Of a DNA stretch of 64,000 nucleotides, positions 27,391 to 36,213 are shown one piece after another. Origin of the DNA: an uncultured Rhodobacterales bacterium (GTDB lineage: Bacteria; Pseudomonadota; Alphaproteobacteria; Rhodobacterales; Rhodobacteraceae); assembly GCA_903873585.1 (NCBI GenBank), contig CAIQOV010000049.1:1-64000 (forward strand), given 5' to 3'. The number at the start of each line of letters is the position of its first letter. The first letter of the stretch is position 1. A model generated the notes under the pieces. The model did not search any database. It had not been told where the DNA came from and saw only the letters and a list, made by a program, of their open reading frames with translations. Both the position numbers and the translations under genes were made by a program.

Positions 27391-27422
27391 AAAAGGGCCC
27401 AGAGTTTCCTCTGGGCCCTTTT
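27391..27422. terminator. Bidirectional terminator between the OmpA lipoprotein gene and atpF
   Basis: AAAAGGGCCCAGAG / CTCTGGGCCCTTTT with a TTTC loop is symmetrical, with A-run and T-run on both sides. It can end both the lipoprotein transcript and the convergent ATP synthase F0 operon. Confidence 0.93.
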
Positions 27423-27439
27423 GTCATGGACTGCTTGGC

Positions 27440-28003
27440 TTAGTGCAGCTTGGCTGCAACCTGCTCGATCGACGCATCAATCGCAGCGTTGGCCTGTGAG
27501 GCGGTCATCTGGCGCTTGAGCACATCAGCCGCAACCGCGACCGATACCGAAATCGCCTGATCGCGCACAGCCCGCTCTGCCGCCTTGACCGAGGATTCGA
27601 TCTGATCCGCCGCAGCCGTCATACGGCGTGCAATGGATGCTTTCAGATCAACCTTGGCTTGTGCCGCAGCCTCTTCAGCCTCTGCTTTGGCAGTGGCAAC
27701 GATGCGGGCAGATTGCTCTGCCACTTCGCGTTGCTTGGCTTCATAGGTTTCCAGCAAAGCGCGCGCTTCATCCCGCAACTGGCGCGCTTCGTCGAGATCG
27801 GTCTTGATGCCAGCGGCGCGGGCATCCAGCATGCCGCCAACCTTTTTGGGAATGCCCATATAGATCAGCAGACCAATGAAGGCGACAAAGGCAACGCCCA
27901 CAACAAACTCGGCATTGCGCAGCGAGAAGAACGGGCCTTCTTCAGCCGCAAAGGCAGGGGCAGCGATAAGGATCAAGCTGGCAGAGGTCAGAAGTTTTTT
28001 CAT
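27440..28003 (-). CDS. atpF: ATP synthase F0 subunit b
   Basis: 187 residues. A single N-terminal membrane segment near residues 30-55 (FVVGVAFVAFIGLLIYMG), preceded by a signal-like stretch, and a long Ala/Glu/Arg-rich coiled coil that forms the peripheral stalk. It is the last gene of the F0 operon, 4 bases after the b' gene. It pairs with b' as a heterodimer in phototrophic bacteria. Confidence 0.93.
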   Translation of the reverse strand: MKKLLTSASLILIAAPAFAAEEGPFFSLRNAEFVVGVAFVAFIGLLIYMGIPKKVGGMLDARAAGIKTDLDEARQLRDEARALLETYEAKQREVAEQSARIVATAKAEAEEAAAQAKVDLKASIARRMTAAADQIESSVKAAERAVRDQAISVSVAVAADVLKRQMTASQANAAIDASIEQVAAKLH

Positions 28004-28007
28004 GATC

Positions 28008-28544
28008 TTACCCTTTCAGCCGGGCAGCAACCGCTGCCTCAATCGCTGCGTCATCGGCGGTGCCGCCAAGGGCCACAACCAAAGCCCCCGCCGTTTCACG
28101 CGCCACTTCCGACACGGCTTGCACCGCACCAGCGCGAATTTCGGCGATACGCTTTTCGCTTTCAGCCGCTTTGGCCGAAATTTGCGCATCGGCGTCGGCC
28201 ATGGCAGCGTTCAGATCCTTTTGGATCTCTGCCTTGGTGGCGAGGATGATTTTGCCAGCTTCAACCCGCGCCTGTTCCAGCGCAAGGTTATAGGCTTTTT
28301 CTGCGGCCTTGGCCTTGGATTTCAGCTCTTCGGCTGCGGCCAGATCGCCACTGATGCGGCCCTTACGCTCGGCCAAAACCGAAGCGATGCGGGGCATCGC
28401 GATTTTGGTCAGCACGATGTAAATGATGACCAAAGCCACCAAAAGCCAAAAGACCTGATTGGGCCAAGTGGCGAAATTCAGTTGCGGCATCCCTTTTTGG
28501 GAAGCCTCACCCGCAGCACCGGCCACGGTTTCCGTTGTCGACAT
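28008..28544 (-). CDS. atpF2: ATP synthase F0 subunit b'
   Basis: 178 residues. The N-terminal tail is followed by one membrane helix ([20 protein letters not shown]) and a charged coiled coil with heptad-like Ala-rich repeats. The duplicated b/b' arrangement is typical of photosynthetic alphaproteobacteria and cyanobacteria. It lies 87 bases after atpE; the gap shows no obvious terminator. Confidence 0.92.
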   Translation of the reverse strand: MSTTETVAGAAGEASQKGMPQLNFATWPNQVFWLLVALVIIYIVLTKIAMPRIASVLAERKGRISGDLAAAEELKSKAKAAEKAYNLALEQARVEAGKIILATKAEIQKDLNAAMADADAQISAKAAESEKRIAEIRAGAVQAVSEVARETAGALVVALGGTADDAAIEAAVAARLKG

Positions 28545-28631
28545 GGCGGACCCCTAGAGTCTATCGGGCGTGGATGGAACCCGGCCGGACAGGGTCAACC
28601 CGTCCGGCCGAAGGTCAGATCCGATTAAGGA

Positions 28632-28877
28632 TCAGACTGCGAACATCAGCAGCAAAGCGATGAGGAACGAGAAGATCCCCAAAGCTTCGGCGAAAGCGAT
28701 GCCGACGAACAGGTTCGCCATTTGGCCCGGAGCAGCCGAGGGGTTGCGCAGCGCGCCGGACAGGAAGTTGCCCGCAATCGTGCCCACGCCGATGCCAGCG
28801 CCGCCAAGGCCCATGGTTGCCAGACCTGCGCCGATGTATTTGCCCATCAGTGCGAATTGGATGAGATCGCCAGTCAT
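28632..28877 (-). CDS. atpE: ATP synthase F0 subunit c
   Basis: 81-residue proteolipid forming the rotor ring. Two helices are joined by the polar loop ALRNPSA. The Gly-rich first helix contains [15 protein letters not shown] and the second has the proton-carrying Glu in [18 protein letters not shown]. Nothing unusual apart from a Gly-heavy first helix. Confidence 0.95.
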   Translation of the reverse strand: MTGDLIQFALMGKYIGAGLATMGLGGAGIGVGTIAGNFLSGALRNPSAAPGQMANLFVGIAFAEALGIFSFLIALLLMFAV

Positions 28878-28912
28878 TGGAAAGCTCCTTCAGAGTTCAG
28901 GTTATAGGGTGA

Positions 28913-29662
28913 TTAGTGATGTGCTTCGCCAACGGCGTCGCGCAGATAGACGCAGGTCAAGATCGTGAAGACATAAGCCTGCACAACAGCAACCAGCAGT
29001 TCGAGACCGTAGATCGCGGCAATCGCCGCAATCGGAACGATAGAGGCAATCCCCATGACGCCGGCAAAGCCCGCGAAGACCTTCATCACAGCGTGACCCG
29101 CCATAATGTTGCCGCCCAAACGAATAGAGTGGGACAGGGGACGAACGAAGTAAGAAATCAACTCGATCAGGGCCAAGATCGGGCGCAGCACCAAGGGTGC
29201 CGACGAAACCCAGAACATGCCCAAAAAGCCGATGCCCTTTTTGTAGAACCCAACCAAGGTAACGGTCAGGAACACCATCAGCGCCAGAACCGCCGTCACC
29301 GCGATGTGCGATGTGGGCGCGAACGAACCGGGGATCAGCCCCAGCAGGTTCGAGGTGACGATGAACGTGAACAGCACCATCAGATAGGGGAAGAATTTCG
29401 CCCCTTCATGGCCGGTCACTTCTTCAACCATGTCATGGATGAAGGTGTACAGAAGTTCGGTGATAGATTGTGTACGGCCCGGAATAACCTTGCGCGGTGC
29501 CGAACCGATCAGCATCAGCAAGCTGATGACCACAACCGCAATCCCCAACCACAGGGTCTGGTTCGTCGGTGTGTACCACGTCAGCGGACCTTCCCCGAAC
29601 AAGGGATGGATCTGAAACTGGTGCATCGGGTCGATGACAAGGCCGCCTGCTTCGTCTGCCAC
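28913..29662 (-). CDS. atpB: ATP synthase F0 subunit a
   Basis: 249 residues with five to six helices. The essential stator Arg is in [14 protein letters not shown], and the last helices carry the proton channel ([23 protein letters not shown] with Glu and Gln). The more common RLFAN/RLFGN reading is replaced by RLGGN here. I prefer GTG 29662 as start because AGGG is about 7 bases upstream. A TTG at 29668 overlaps the atpI stop but would have no ribosome-site spacing. Confidence 0.92.
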   Translation of the reverse strand: MADEAGGLVIDPMHQFQIHPLFGEGPLTWYTPTNQTLWLGIAVVVISLLMLIGSAPRKVIPGRTQSITELLYTFIHDMVEEVTGHEGAKFFPYLMVLFTFIVTSNLLGLIPGSFAPTSHIAVTAVLALMVFLTVTLVGFYKKGIGFLGMFWVSSAPLVLRPILALIELISYFVRPLSHSIRLGGNIMAGHAVMKVFAGFAGVMGIASIVPIAAIAAIYGLELLVAVVQAYVFTILTCVYLRDAVGEAHH

Positions 29663-29664
29663 GT

Positions 29665-29991
29665 TCAATCCCTTTCGTCTTTCGCGGACATCTCCGCGTC
29701 TTTTGCCATTTGCCTTGCCGTGCCCAACATCACACGAATGCCAGCGCCAAAGCCTACCAAGGAGAAGATCACCAGAAAAATGGGGCGGGTGTTGAACACC
29801 ACATCCAAACCAAAGCCAATCGCCAGCCCCAGGACCATGCCCGTCACCAGCTCGACCACCATTCTCCAGGCCACCTCGCCTTGCGAGAAAACCACGCCTG
29901 TGTCAGCGCGCTTGACCGGACCTTTGCCCTTCAGCTTTTCGATGCGGTCTTCCAACGCGCGCAGCCGATTGGGGTCGGGATCCTGCTCCAT
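29665..29991 (-). CDS. atpI: ATP synthase protein I (AtpI family)
   Basis: 108 residues, basic and charged N-terminus ([15 protein letters not shown]), then two membrane helices ([15 protein letters not shown] and [17 protein letters not shown]), C-terminal charged tail. It helps c-ring assembly in other bacteria. It heads the F0 operon and overlaps the atpB start region. The F1 genes are not in the window, matching the split ATP synthase operons of Rhodobacterales. A possible minus-strand promoter -35, TTGACT, lies at 30039-30044 without a clear -10. Confidence 0.9.
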   Translation of the reverse strand: MEQDPDPNRLRALEDRIEKLKGKGPVKRADTGVVFSQGEVAWRMVVELVTGMVLGLAIGFGLDVVFNTRPIFLVIFSLVGFGAGIRVMLGTARQMAKDAEMSAKDERD

Positions 29992-30147
29992 AACGCCCTC
30001 TTCACAGTGAGCGCATACCTACGAAGAGGCGCGCTGTGAGTCAAGCAGGGATAAAATCAGGATAACTATCTGATATAATGCTATTTTATGTTCTTCCCTG
30101 CGCAGGTTTTCCGCTGCACCACCCCCCTTTTCCACGCCATTTCATAT

Positions 30148-30188
30148 TCAACCATATGGTTGACCTTGCTCACGCAGCCCTCAATACT
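30148..30188 (+). promoter_or_regulatory. Palindromic operator overlapping a promoter for the ArsR-type gene
   Basis: A perfect 16-base palindrome, TCAACCATATGGTTGA, occupies 30148-30163. Its right arm overlaps a -35 box TTGACC (30160-30165), followed by a 17-base spacer and -10 AATACT (30183-30188). Predicted transcription would start at about 30195, the A of the ATG. This suggests autorepression and a leaderless message. Confidence 0.7.
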
Positions 30189-30194
30189 CCCGCC

Positions 30195-30527
30195 ATGACC
30201 AACCCGCTTGACCAAGTTTTCGCCGCCCTCGCCGACCCGACCCGTCGGGCGATTTTGGCGATGTTGTTAGAAGATGACATGGCCGTCACCGACGTGGCCG
30301 AACCTTTCGCCATGTCGCTTGCCGCCATTTCCAAACACCTGCAAATCTTGGCCGAGGCGGGGCTGATCGCCCAAGAAAAGCGCGGGCGGGTGAAATGGTG
30401 CAAGCTAGAACCAGATGCCCTGCGCGCCGCCTCGGTTTGGATGCAGGGCTTTGGCGTGTTCGATCCTGTCGACCTAGACGCCTTCGAACGCTTCTTGGCT
30501 GACGAGTTGGCAGACCAAGCGCCTTAA
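30195..30527 (+). CDS. ArsR/SmtB-type winged-helix regulator (non-metal type)
   Basis: 110 residues. The HTH is clear: ALADPTRRAILAMLL then VTDVAEPFAMSLAAISKHLQ with recognition helix SLAAISKHL, and the beta-wing (AQEKRGRVKWCKLE). The metal-binding CVCD signature of SmtB/ArsR is absent. The sequence belongs to the AEPFxMSxxAxSKHL group usually paired with SRPBCC-fold proteins, but no such partner follows. ATG 30195 (MTNPLDQ) fits the leaderless promoter; an ATG at 30156 lies within the operator. Confidence 0.87.
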   Translation: MTNPLDQVFAALADPTRRAILAMLLEDDMAVTDVAEPFAMSLAAISKHLQILAEAGLIAQEKRGRVKWCKLEPDALRAASVWMQGFGVFDPVDLDAFERFLADELADQAP

Positions 30528-30575
30528 CCGTTTCACCTTGGGCTAAATACGCAGGGTACAGGGCTGGCCCCGCTG

Positions 30576-32084
30576 CTACGCTTGGGGCTTAAACCACGCC
30601 GAATAACTGGCGCGCAGGGCGGCTTTTTGCACCTTGCCCATGGTGTTGCGCGGCAACTCTTCCACCACCACGGCAGCTTTGGGCTGTTTGAACCGCGCTA
30701 GGCGGTCAGACAGGCTGGCCAAGACAGCCTCAACATCCAGCAATTGCCCCTTTTGCGCCACCAGCACGGCAAAGACGGCCTCACCAAAGTCTGGATGCGG
30801 CAGCCCGATGACAGCGCTTTCCAGCACGTCGGGGTGGTCGTCTAGCGCCATTTCCACCTCGATCGGGTAAATGTTGAACCCGCCCGAGATCACCAGATCC
30901 TTCGCCCGCCCCACGATCTGCACATAGCCGTCGGCATCGACCTGCCCCAGATCGCCGGTGATAAACCAGCCATCGGGGCGCAACTCTTCACGGGTTTTTT
31001 CGGGCATCTGCCAGTAGCCTGCGAACACGTTCGGCCCGCGCACCTCTATCCCGCCTACATTGCCCTGTGCCACTTCGGCACCGTCGGCCATGATCCGCAA
31101 CTCTACCCCCGGCAACGGAAAGCCCACGGTGCCCGCACGGCGCTCACCGTCATAGGGGTTGGATGTGTTCATGTTGGTTTCCGTCATCCCATAGCGTTCC
31201 AGAATGCTTTGACCGGTGCGGGCGTGGAACTGGCGGTGGGTGTCAGCCAACAGCGGGGCAGAGCCGGATACGAACAGCCGCATCTGCGCCGTAAGCGCGC
31301 GGTCAAAGCGGGCATCTTCCAGCAAGCGGGTGTAAAACGTTGGCACGCCCATCAAGGCGCTGGCTTGTGGTAGCAGGCGCAGCACCGTTTCCACATCAAA
31401 CCCCGACAGGAAGATCATCTGCCCCCCCGTCAACAAACTGACGTTTGAGGCGACAAACAGCCCGTGGGTGTGAAAGATCGGCAAAGCGTGCAGCAGCACG
31501 TCTTGCGGGGTAAAGCGCCATAGATCGGCCAAAGTTTGCGCGTTAGATAGCAGGTTATCCTGCGTCAGCATCGCGCCCTTTGATCGCCCCGTGGTGCCCG
31601 ATGTGTACAAGATCGCCGCAAGATCCGCCCCAAGGCGTGTTTGCGGGGCAAACTGCGGGTCAGCTTGGGCCATATCCGCCCCAAAACTGCCCGCCCCCTT
31701 GGCATCCAGCGTTTTCAGCGTGGTTTGGCTTGCAACCGCGCCCAGCGCTTCGGCCTTGGCCGGATCGCAGATGAACAGGCGCGGGGTGGCATCGTTCAGG
31801 AAATAGCCCACTTCCGGCGGGGTATAGGCAGGGTTCAGCGGCAAAAACACCGCCCCAATCGACACAGTGGCAGCATAAATCGCCAAAGCCTGCGGAGATT
31901 TGGCAATCTGCACCGCCACACGGTCGCCCACCTGCACCCCTGCGGCGCGCAAGGCGTTGGCGGCGCGGGCGATGGTGGTGTGAAACTCTGCGCCGCTGAT
32001 CTGCGCGCCATCCGCCAAGATCAACAAGGGGCTGGTGCGGGTGTTCAGTGGGGCGAACAGGGCGTCGTAAAGCGGGTTGGGCAT
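30576..32084 (-). CDS. matB: Malonyl-CoA synthetase (acyl-CoA ligase family)
   Basis: 502 residues of the ANL ligase superfamily. The AMP-binding P-loop is YTSGTTGRSKGAMLT, with later YGMTETNM, GWFITGDLG and the adenylation Lys motif RNTMGKVQKAAL. The compact length and MatB-like opening (MPNPLYDALFAP) favour malonate as substrate, giving malonyl-CoA from malonate, CoA and ATP. Other short dicarboxylates or acids are possible. It lies 17 bases after mipZ on the same strand. Confidence 0.83.
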   Translation of the reverse strand: MPNPLYDALFAPLNTRTSPLLILADGAQISGAEFHTTIARAANALRAAGVQVGDRVAVQIAKSPQALAIYAATVSIGAVFLPLNPAYTPPEVGYFLNDATPRLFICDPAKAEALGAVASQTTLKTLDAKGAGSFGADMAQADPQFAPQTRLGADLAAILYTSGTTGRSKGAMLTQDNLLSNAQTLADLWRFTPQDVLLHALPIFHTHGLFVASNVSLLTGGQMIFLSGFDVETVLRLLPQASALMGVPTFYTRLLEDARFDRALTAQMRLFVSGSAPLLADTHRQFHARTGQSILERYGMTETNMNTSNPYDGERRAGTVGFPLPGVELRIMADGAEVAQGNVGGIEVRGPNVFAGYWQMPEKTREELRPDGWFITGDLGQVDADGYVQIVGRAKDLVISGGFNIYPIEVEMALDDHPDVLESAVIGLPHPDFGEAVFAVLVAQKGQLLDVEAVLASLSDRLARFKQPKAAVVVEELPRNTMGKVQKAALRASYSAWFKPQA

Positions 32085-32101
32085 CGGGCACCTTGGGCTT
32101 G

Positions 32102-32920
32102 TCAGGCAGCGGCGGGGCCGCCATCCACCCCGGGCAGGCGCAGTTCGCGCAGCAGGTCGCGCACCTCTTGGCGGGCGGCAACGTTGGACAGGTTCAACTG
32201 GTCAACGCCGGTATCCTTCAGGTCCATCACCGTCAGGCCGCGCGGAAACAGCTCGCGAAAGATCACCCGTTCCGAAAAGCCGGGGGCGACGCGAAAGCCG
32301 ATGCGGCGTGACAGGTCTTCTAGGGCAGAGCCGACTTTCTTCTTGTTCACCATCTGCTGCGCGCCCAAACGGTTGCGCACCACGATCCAGTCAATCGGTT
32401 TCAACCCAGCCTTGGCGCGCAGTTGGCGGGCGTTCCAGACCATTTCCGAATAGATCGACGGCCCTTTGACCTTGCCCGTTTCGGCATCGACATGGGCCAG
32501 CAGATCAAAGTCGACAAAGCTGTCGTTCAGCGGCGTGATCAGCGTATCCGCCAGCGAGTGTGCCACCTGCGACAGGCGCGTGTGGCTGCCGGGGCAATCT
32601 ATGATGATGAAATCGCAAACGCCTTCTAGCGCGACCACGGCTTCTGATAAGCGGCGGTCAAAGGCGTTCTCGGTCGGGCCAAGCAGGGCGGGGTCAATCT
32701 CGGCCAGTTCGCGGTAATCGGGCGAGGGCAGGTTCAGGCCCACCCGCGCAAGATAAGCCAAGCGGTTTTCGACATAGCGCCCAAAGCTGCGTTGGCGCAG
32801 GTCAAGGTCTAACCCGCCAACGCGAAAGCCGGCACGGCACAGGGCCGTTGCCACATGCATCGACGTGGTCGATTTGCCCGACCCGCCCTTTTCGTTGCCA
32901 ACGACGATGATATGCGCCAT
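32102..32920 (-). CDS. mipZ: Cell-division positioning ATPase MipZ
   Basis: 272-residue deviant Walker-type ATPase. P-loop is GNEKGGSGKST, with the signature Lys before the Gly pair; the MipZ-specific LDLRQRSFGRYVENR and IIDCPGSHTRLSQVAH segments follow. In alphaproteobacteria it forms pole-derived gradients that inhibit FtsZ and place the ring at mid-cell. ATG 32920 has GAGGAG 8 bases upstream; the GTG at 32929 does not. It is the first non-photosynthetic gene after tspO, with a GGGCAG/CTGCCC hairpin (32976-32995) in between. Confidence 0.93.
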   Translation of the reverse strand: MAHIIVVGNEKGGSGKSTTSMHVATALCRAGFRVGGLDLDLRQRSFGRYVENRLAYLARVGLNLPSPDYRELAEIDPALLGPTENAFDRRLSEAVVALEGVCDFIIIDCPGSHTRLSQVAHSLADTLITPLNDSFVDFDLLAHVDAETGKVKGPSIYSEMVWNARQLRAKAGLKPIDWIVVRNRLGAQQMVNKKKVGSALEDLSRRIGFRVAPGFSERVIFRELFPRGLTVMDLKDTGVDQLNLSNVAARQEVRDLLRELRLPGVDGGPAAA

Positions 32921-33008
32921 GCCACGCACTCCTCTGCTTTGGCATTGCTATACGGGGGTCAAGCGCGCGTGGGAAGGGCAGACGACAAACTGCCCTCGTT
33001 TTGCAGCT

Positions 33009-33476
33009 TTAGACCTGCCCATCCGCCTGCGGATTCAACCGGATCGACGCGATGTTCAACGCCGCCGCCACTGTGACCCAAGTCAGGTACGGCACGAACA
33101 ACAGCCCCGCCACAAAGTCGATGCCAAAGAAGCACCACGTCGTGGCCGCCACACTGGCCCACAAAAAGCCCATCACGATCAGCGCCGTTTTCATGCGGTG
33201 CAGGCCGAAGAATATCGGCGACCACAGGGTGTTCAGCGCGATTTGCAATGCCCAAAAGCCCATGCCCTGCGCCGCACCGGGCAAGGGGGCCACACGCATC
33301 GCAGCCAGCGACATCACAATGTAAAGCGTGGTCCATGCCACCGGAAAAACCCAGCGCGGCGGGAACCAACTGGGCTTGGTCAGCCCTTCATACCAAGCAC
33401 CGGGCTGAAACATCGCCCCCGTGGCCGCCGCCGCCATGCACGAGGCGAGAAAGGTGAAAAACAAGCTCCAGTCCAC
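33009..33476 (-). CDS. tspO: TspO/MBR family tryptophan-rich sensory protein
   Basis: 155 residues, five helices, Trp-rich. Family landmarks include KPSWFPPRWVFPVAWTTLY and the late WVTVAAALNIASIRLN. In Rhodobacter it sits in the outer membrane, binds porphyrins and tunes pigment-gene expression in response to oxygen. GTG start with AAGGGGG upstream. It is the last gene of the crtI-crtB-tspO operon, 35 bases after crtB. In related species crtC would follow; here mipZ does. Confidence 0.93.
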   Translation of the reverse strand: MDWSLFFTFLASCMAAAATGAMFQPGAWYEGLTKPSWFPPRWVFPVAWTTLYIVMSLAAMRVAPLPGAAQGMGFWALQIALNTLWSPIFFGLHRMKTALIVMGFLWASVAATTWCFFGIDFVAGLLFVPYLTWVTVAAALNIASIRLNPQADGQV

Positions 33477-33511
33477 AGCGGCCCCCTTGGTGTGGTGACC
33501 CTTTACCTATG

Positions 33512-34537
33512 TCAGGCACCCGCGCGATCCAAGGACCGATTGGCGCGATCTTTGCTTTCCAACTGCGCAAGGGCGGCAAACAGCGCATCTGATCGGCTAA
33601 ACCGCGTGCTTTTGCGTGCGGCAGCATCGACGAGGAAGGCCACCTCGGGCTCTGGTGCGGCGTGGACGATGGCAGACACCGGCCAAACCGCCGTCGCCGC
33701 CGTTTGCAGCACCGAAAGCCCCAGCCAGCCCAGCTTTTGCCGGCGCGTGGTGCGGGCGCGGGCGGTGAAACTGTCGTAATTCAAGCGCGCAACCGCCCCA
33801 CCGATGCCAGCATAAACATGGCGCGCGGCAAAGATGCCCGGGCGGCAGGCCAAGGGTAGAACCGGCACGCCGGTGGTAGAGCGTTGATAGAACACATCGG
33901 CCTGATCCAACAGGCGCTTGGTCAAATCCCGCAGCGCAGGGTGGGCGGTGGGCGCGGCCAGAAAGGCTTTAGGGTCAAGGCCCGCCTGCGCCATCCAGTC
34001 GAGCGGTAAATACAACCGCCCTTCGCGCGCATCTTCACCCACATCACGGGCGATGTTGGTCAGTTGCATCGCAAGGCCCAAATCACAGGCCCGCGCCAAA
34101 GCGTCACCGTCGCGCACCCGCATCAGCACGCACATCATGGCGCCAACGGCACTGGCAACACGGGCGCAATAGGTCAACAGATCGGGCATGGTTTGGTATT
34201 GGCGGCCAAAGGCATCCCATGCCAGCCCTTCCAACAACGCCTCGGGCAAGGCGCGGGGCATTTCGAAATCTTGCACCACAGCAGCAAAGGCGCGGTCGGC
34301 GGGCACGTTGCGCGGGCGTCCGGCATAAACAAGGTCAAGCCTGTCGCGCAGCGCCAGAACGGCGGGGGCCTTATCGGCGCTGTCATCCACCGCATCATCC
34401 GCCAAGCGGCAAAAGGCATACAGCGCCAGCGCGGGATCACGCACCTTGGCGGGCAGCAGTTTTGACGCTGCATGAAAGGATAGCGAACCTGTGCGAATAG
34501 CCTCGCGGCAATGGTGCAGATCAGACGGGGCGATCAT
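33512..34537 (-). CDS. crtB: Phytoene synthase
   Basis: 341 residues. Condenses two geranylgeranyl diphosphates to phytoene, the first committed carotenoid step. The two aspartate-rich metal sites are LADDAVDDSAD near residue 45 and NIARDVGEDAREGRLYLP near residue 162. ATG overlaps the crtI stop as ATGA, giving coupled translation with the next enzyme of the pathway. The C-terminal tail (about 280-341) is basic and variable. Confidence 0.95.
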   Translation of the reverse strand: MIAPSDLHHCREAIRTGSLSFHAASKLLPAKVRDPALALYAFCRLADDAVDDSADKAPAVLALRDRLDLVYAGRPRNVPADRAFAAVVQDFEMPRALPEALLEGLAWDAFGRQYQTMPDLLTYCARVASAVGAMMCVLMRVRDGDALARACDLGLAMQLTNIARDVGEDAREGRLYLPLDWMAQAGLDPKAFLAAPTAHPALRDLTKRLLDQADVFYQRSTTGVPVLPLACRPGIFAARHVYAGIGGAVARLNYDSFTARARTTRRQKLGWLGLSVLQTAATAVWPVSAIVHAAPEPEVAFLVDAAARKSTRFSRSDALFAALAQLESKDRANRSLDRAGA

Positions 34538-36096
34538 TCGGCAGCCATCCTGCGCAAGGTGCGGCGGGGTGCATCGGGGACAAGCTTCCCCAACACCTCA
34601 GCACTTGAAATCACGCCCGGCAGGCCAGCACCGGGGTGGGTGCCAGCGCCCACCAGATACAGGCCCTTCGCCTCTTCCGACACGTTGTGCGGCCTAAACC
34701 ATGCCGATTGCAGAATGCGCGGTTCAATCGAAAAGCCGCTGCCATAGGGGGAAAGGTAGCGGGTTTCAAAGCTGTTGGGGGTGAAAACAAGCTGCTCGGT
34801 CAGATGGTCGCCAAGGTTGGGCAACAAGCGTTCCTCTAGTATCTGTTGCATCTTTTGGCGGTAAGGTTCAGCTTCGGTCGCCCAATCAGTGCTTCCGATC
34901 CCAAGATGGGGCACGGGCGACAGGGCATAGAACGTGTCATCCCCCAAAGGCGCAGCGGAAGGGTCGGTGACGGTGGGGCGGTGAACATACAGGCTCATGT
35001 CATCCGCCAACTTGCCGCGAATGAAGATGTCACGGATATGGTCTTTGTAGCGCGGGCCGACGACGATGGTGTGGTGGCCCACATCGGGCCATTTCAGCTT
35101 GGTGCCCTTGGTGCCGAAATACCAAACAAACAGCCCCATCGACCAGCGCTTGCGGGCCAGTTTCGCCGATGTCCAGCTTTTGCGCGGGTGGTTGCGCAGC
35201 AAGCGGTCATAGGTGTGCCCCGAATCAGCGTTGGAAACTACCACATCTGCCGCCAGCACCTGCCCATCGGTCAACCGCACGCCAGTGGCGCGGCCGTTGG
35301 ATAGCAAAATCTCGTCCACCTCGGCGTTCAGGCGCAGGGTTCCGCCTTGGTCAGCAATCACCCCCGCCATCGCCAAAGCAATCGCCGCCACCCCGCCCAT
35401 GGCATAGTGAACCCCGAATTCCTTTTCGAGGTGTGAGACAAGGATATACATCGACGTCACATGAAACGGGTCACCACCGATGAACAGCGGGTGAAACGAC
35501 AAGGCAAAGCGCAGGCGTTCGTCTTTCACCCGCGATGCGGCATGAGCATAGACTGACTTATCCGCCCGCAGCGCTGCAAAGGTCGGCAGAACCTTCACCA
35601 GATCCCACAGCTTGTGCATCGAGCGGCGGCCAAGGTCTTCAAAGCCAAAGGCATAGCGGCGTTCGGAGTCTTTCAGGAAGCGGTCATAGCCTGCCAAATC
35701 GCTGGGTGACAAACGCGCCACCTCGGCCCGCATCGCATCGGTCGATTGGCGGGCGGTGAAGTTTGATCCGTCTTGCCAACGAATTTCATAAAACGGGTCC
35801 ATCGCGCGCAGATCGACATCGCGGTCAAAATCGCGCCCACAAGCGGCCCACAGCTCGCGCAATACCTGCGGCACGGTGACGATGGTGGGCCCCAGATCAA
35901 AGCGGTAGCCGCCTTGCGAAATCGACGACCCGCGCCCGCCGGGCATATCCAGCCGATCAATCACCGTGACACGGTAGCCTTTGGCCCCAAGCCGCATTGC
36001 GGCGGCAAGGCCACCAAGGCCAGCGCCGATAACAATAGCCTCGGCCCCTGTGTCAGGGGCGTTTTGCGACGGGCGGGGTTTGGAATCTGTCAGCAT
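34534..36096 (-). CDS. crtI: Phytoene desaturase
   Basis: 520 residues. FAD-binding Rossmann motif VIGAGLGGLAAAMRL near residue 22; the bacterial phytoene-dehydrogenase C-terminal signature is near GLYLVGAGTHPGAGLPGVI. Inserts three (neurosporene) or four double bonds into phytoene, feeding CrtC/CrtD and CrtA. It faces crtA across a 117-base regulatory region containing two PpsR-type sites. A TATATC -10-like box on its strand lies at about 36104-36109, right next to the first site. Confidence 0.95.
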   Translation of the reverse strand: MLTDSKPRPSQNAPDTGAEAIVIGAGLGGLAAAMRLGAKGYRVTVIDRLDMPGGRGSSISQGGYRFDLGPTIVTVPQVLRELWAACGRDFDRDVDLRAMDPFYEIRWQDGSNFTARQSTDAMRAEVARLSPSDLAGYDRFLKDSERRYAFGFEDLGRRSMHKLWDLVKVLPTFAALRADKSVYAHAASRVKDERLRFALSFHPLFIGGDPFHVTSMYILVSHLEKEFGVHYAMGGVAAIALAMAGVIADQGGTLRLNAEVDEILLSNGRATGVRLTDGQVLAADVVVSNADSGHTYDRLLRNHPRKSWTSAKLARKRWSMGLFVWYFGTKGTKLKWPDVGHHTIVVGPRYKDHIRDIFIRGKLADDMSLYVHRPTVTDPSAAPLGDDTFYALSPVPHLGIGSTDWATEAEPYRQKMQQILEERLLPNLGDHLTEQLVFTPNSFETRYLSPYGSGFSIEPRILQSAWFRPHNVSEEAKGLYLVGAGTHPGAGLPGVISSAEVLGKLVPDAPRRTLRRMAAE

Positions 36097-36111
36097 GGGC
36101 CCACGATATAC

Positions 36112-36129
36112 TGTCTAGTTCAATTTACA
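36112..36129. promoter_or_regulatory. PpsR/CrtJ-type operator 1 (crtI-crtA)
   Basis: TGTC-N10-TACA, that is TGT-N12-ACA, the PpsR/CrtJ consensus. It lies 16 bases upstream of the crtI start, where a repressor would cover the crtI promoter. Confidence 0.85.
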
Positions 36130-36187
36130 ATACTTGCCTTTCTGTTGCAAAATTTCTCTTAATCGGCTTTGCTATGCGGGCAGATAC

Positions 36188-36205
36188 TGTCAAACTCGTC
36201 TGACA
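36188..36205. promoter_or_regulatory. PpsR/CrtJ-type operator 2 (crtA proximal)
   Basis: TGTC-N10-GACA, a perfect palindromic match to TGT-N12-ACA, ending 8 bases before the crtA start. Site centres are 76 bases apart, so cooperative looping between two tetramers is plausible. Confidence 0.9.
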
Positions 36206-36213
36206 CACTTATC

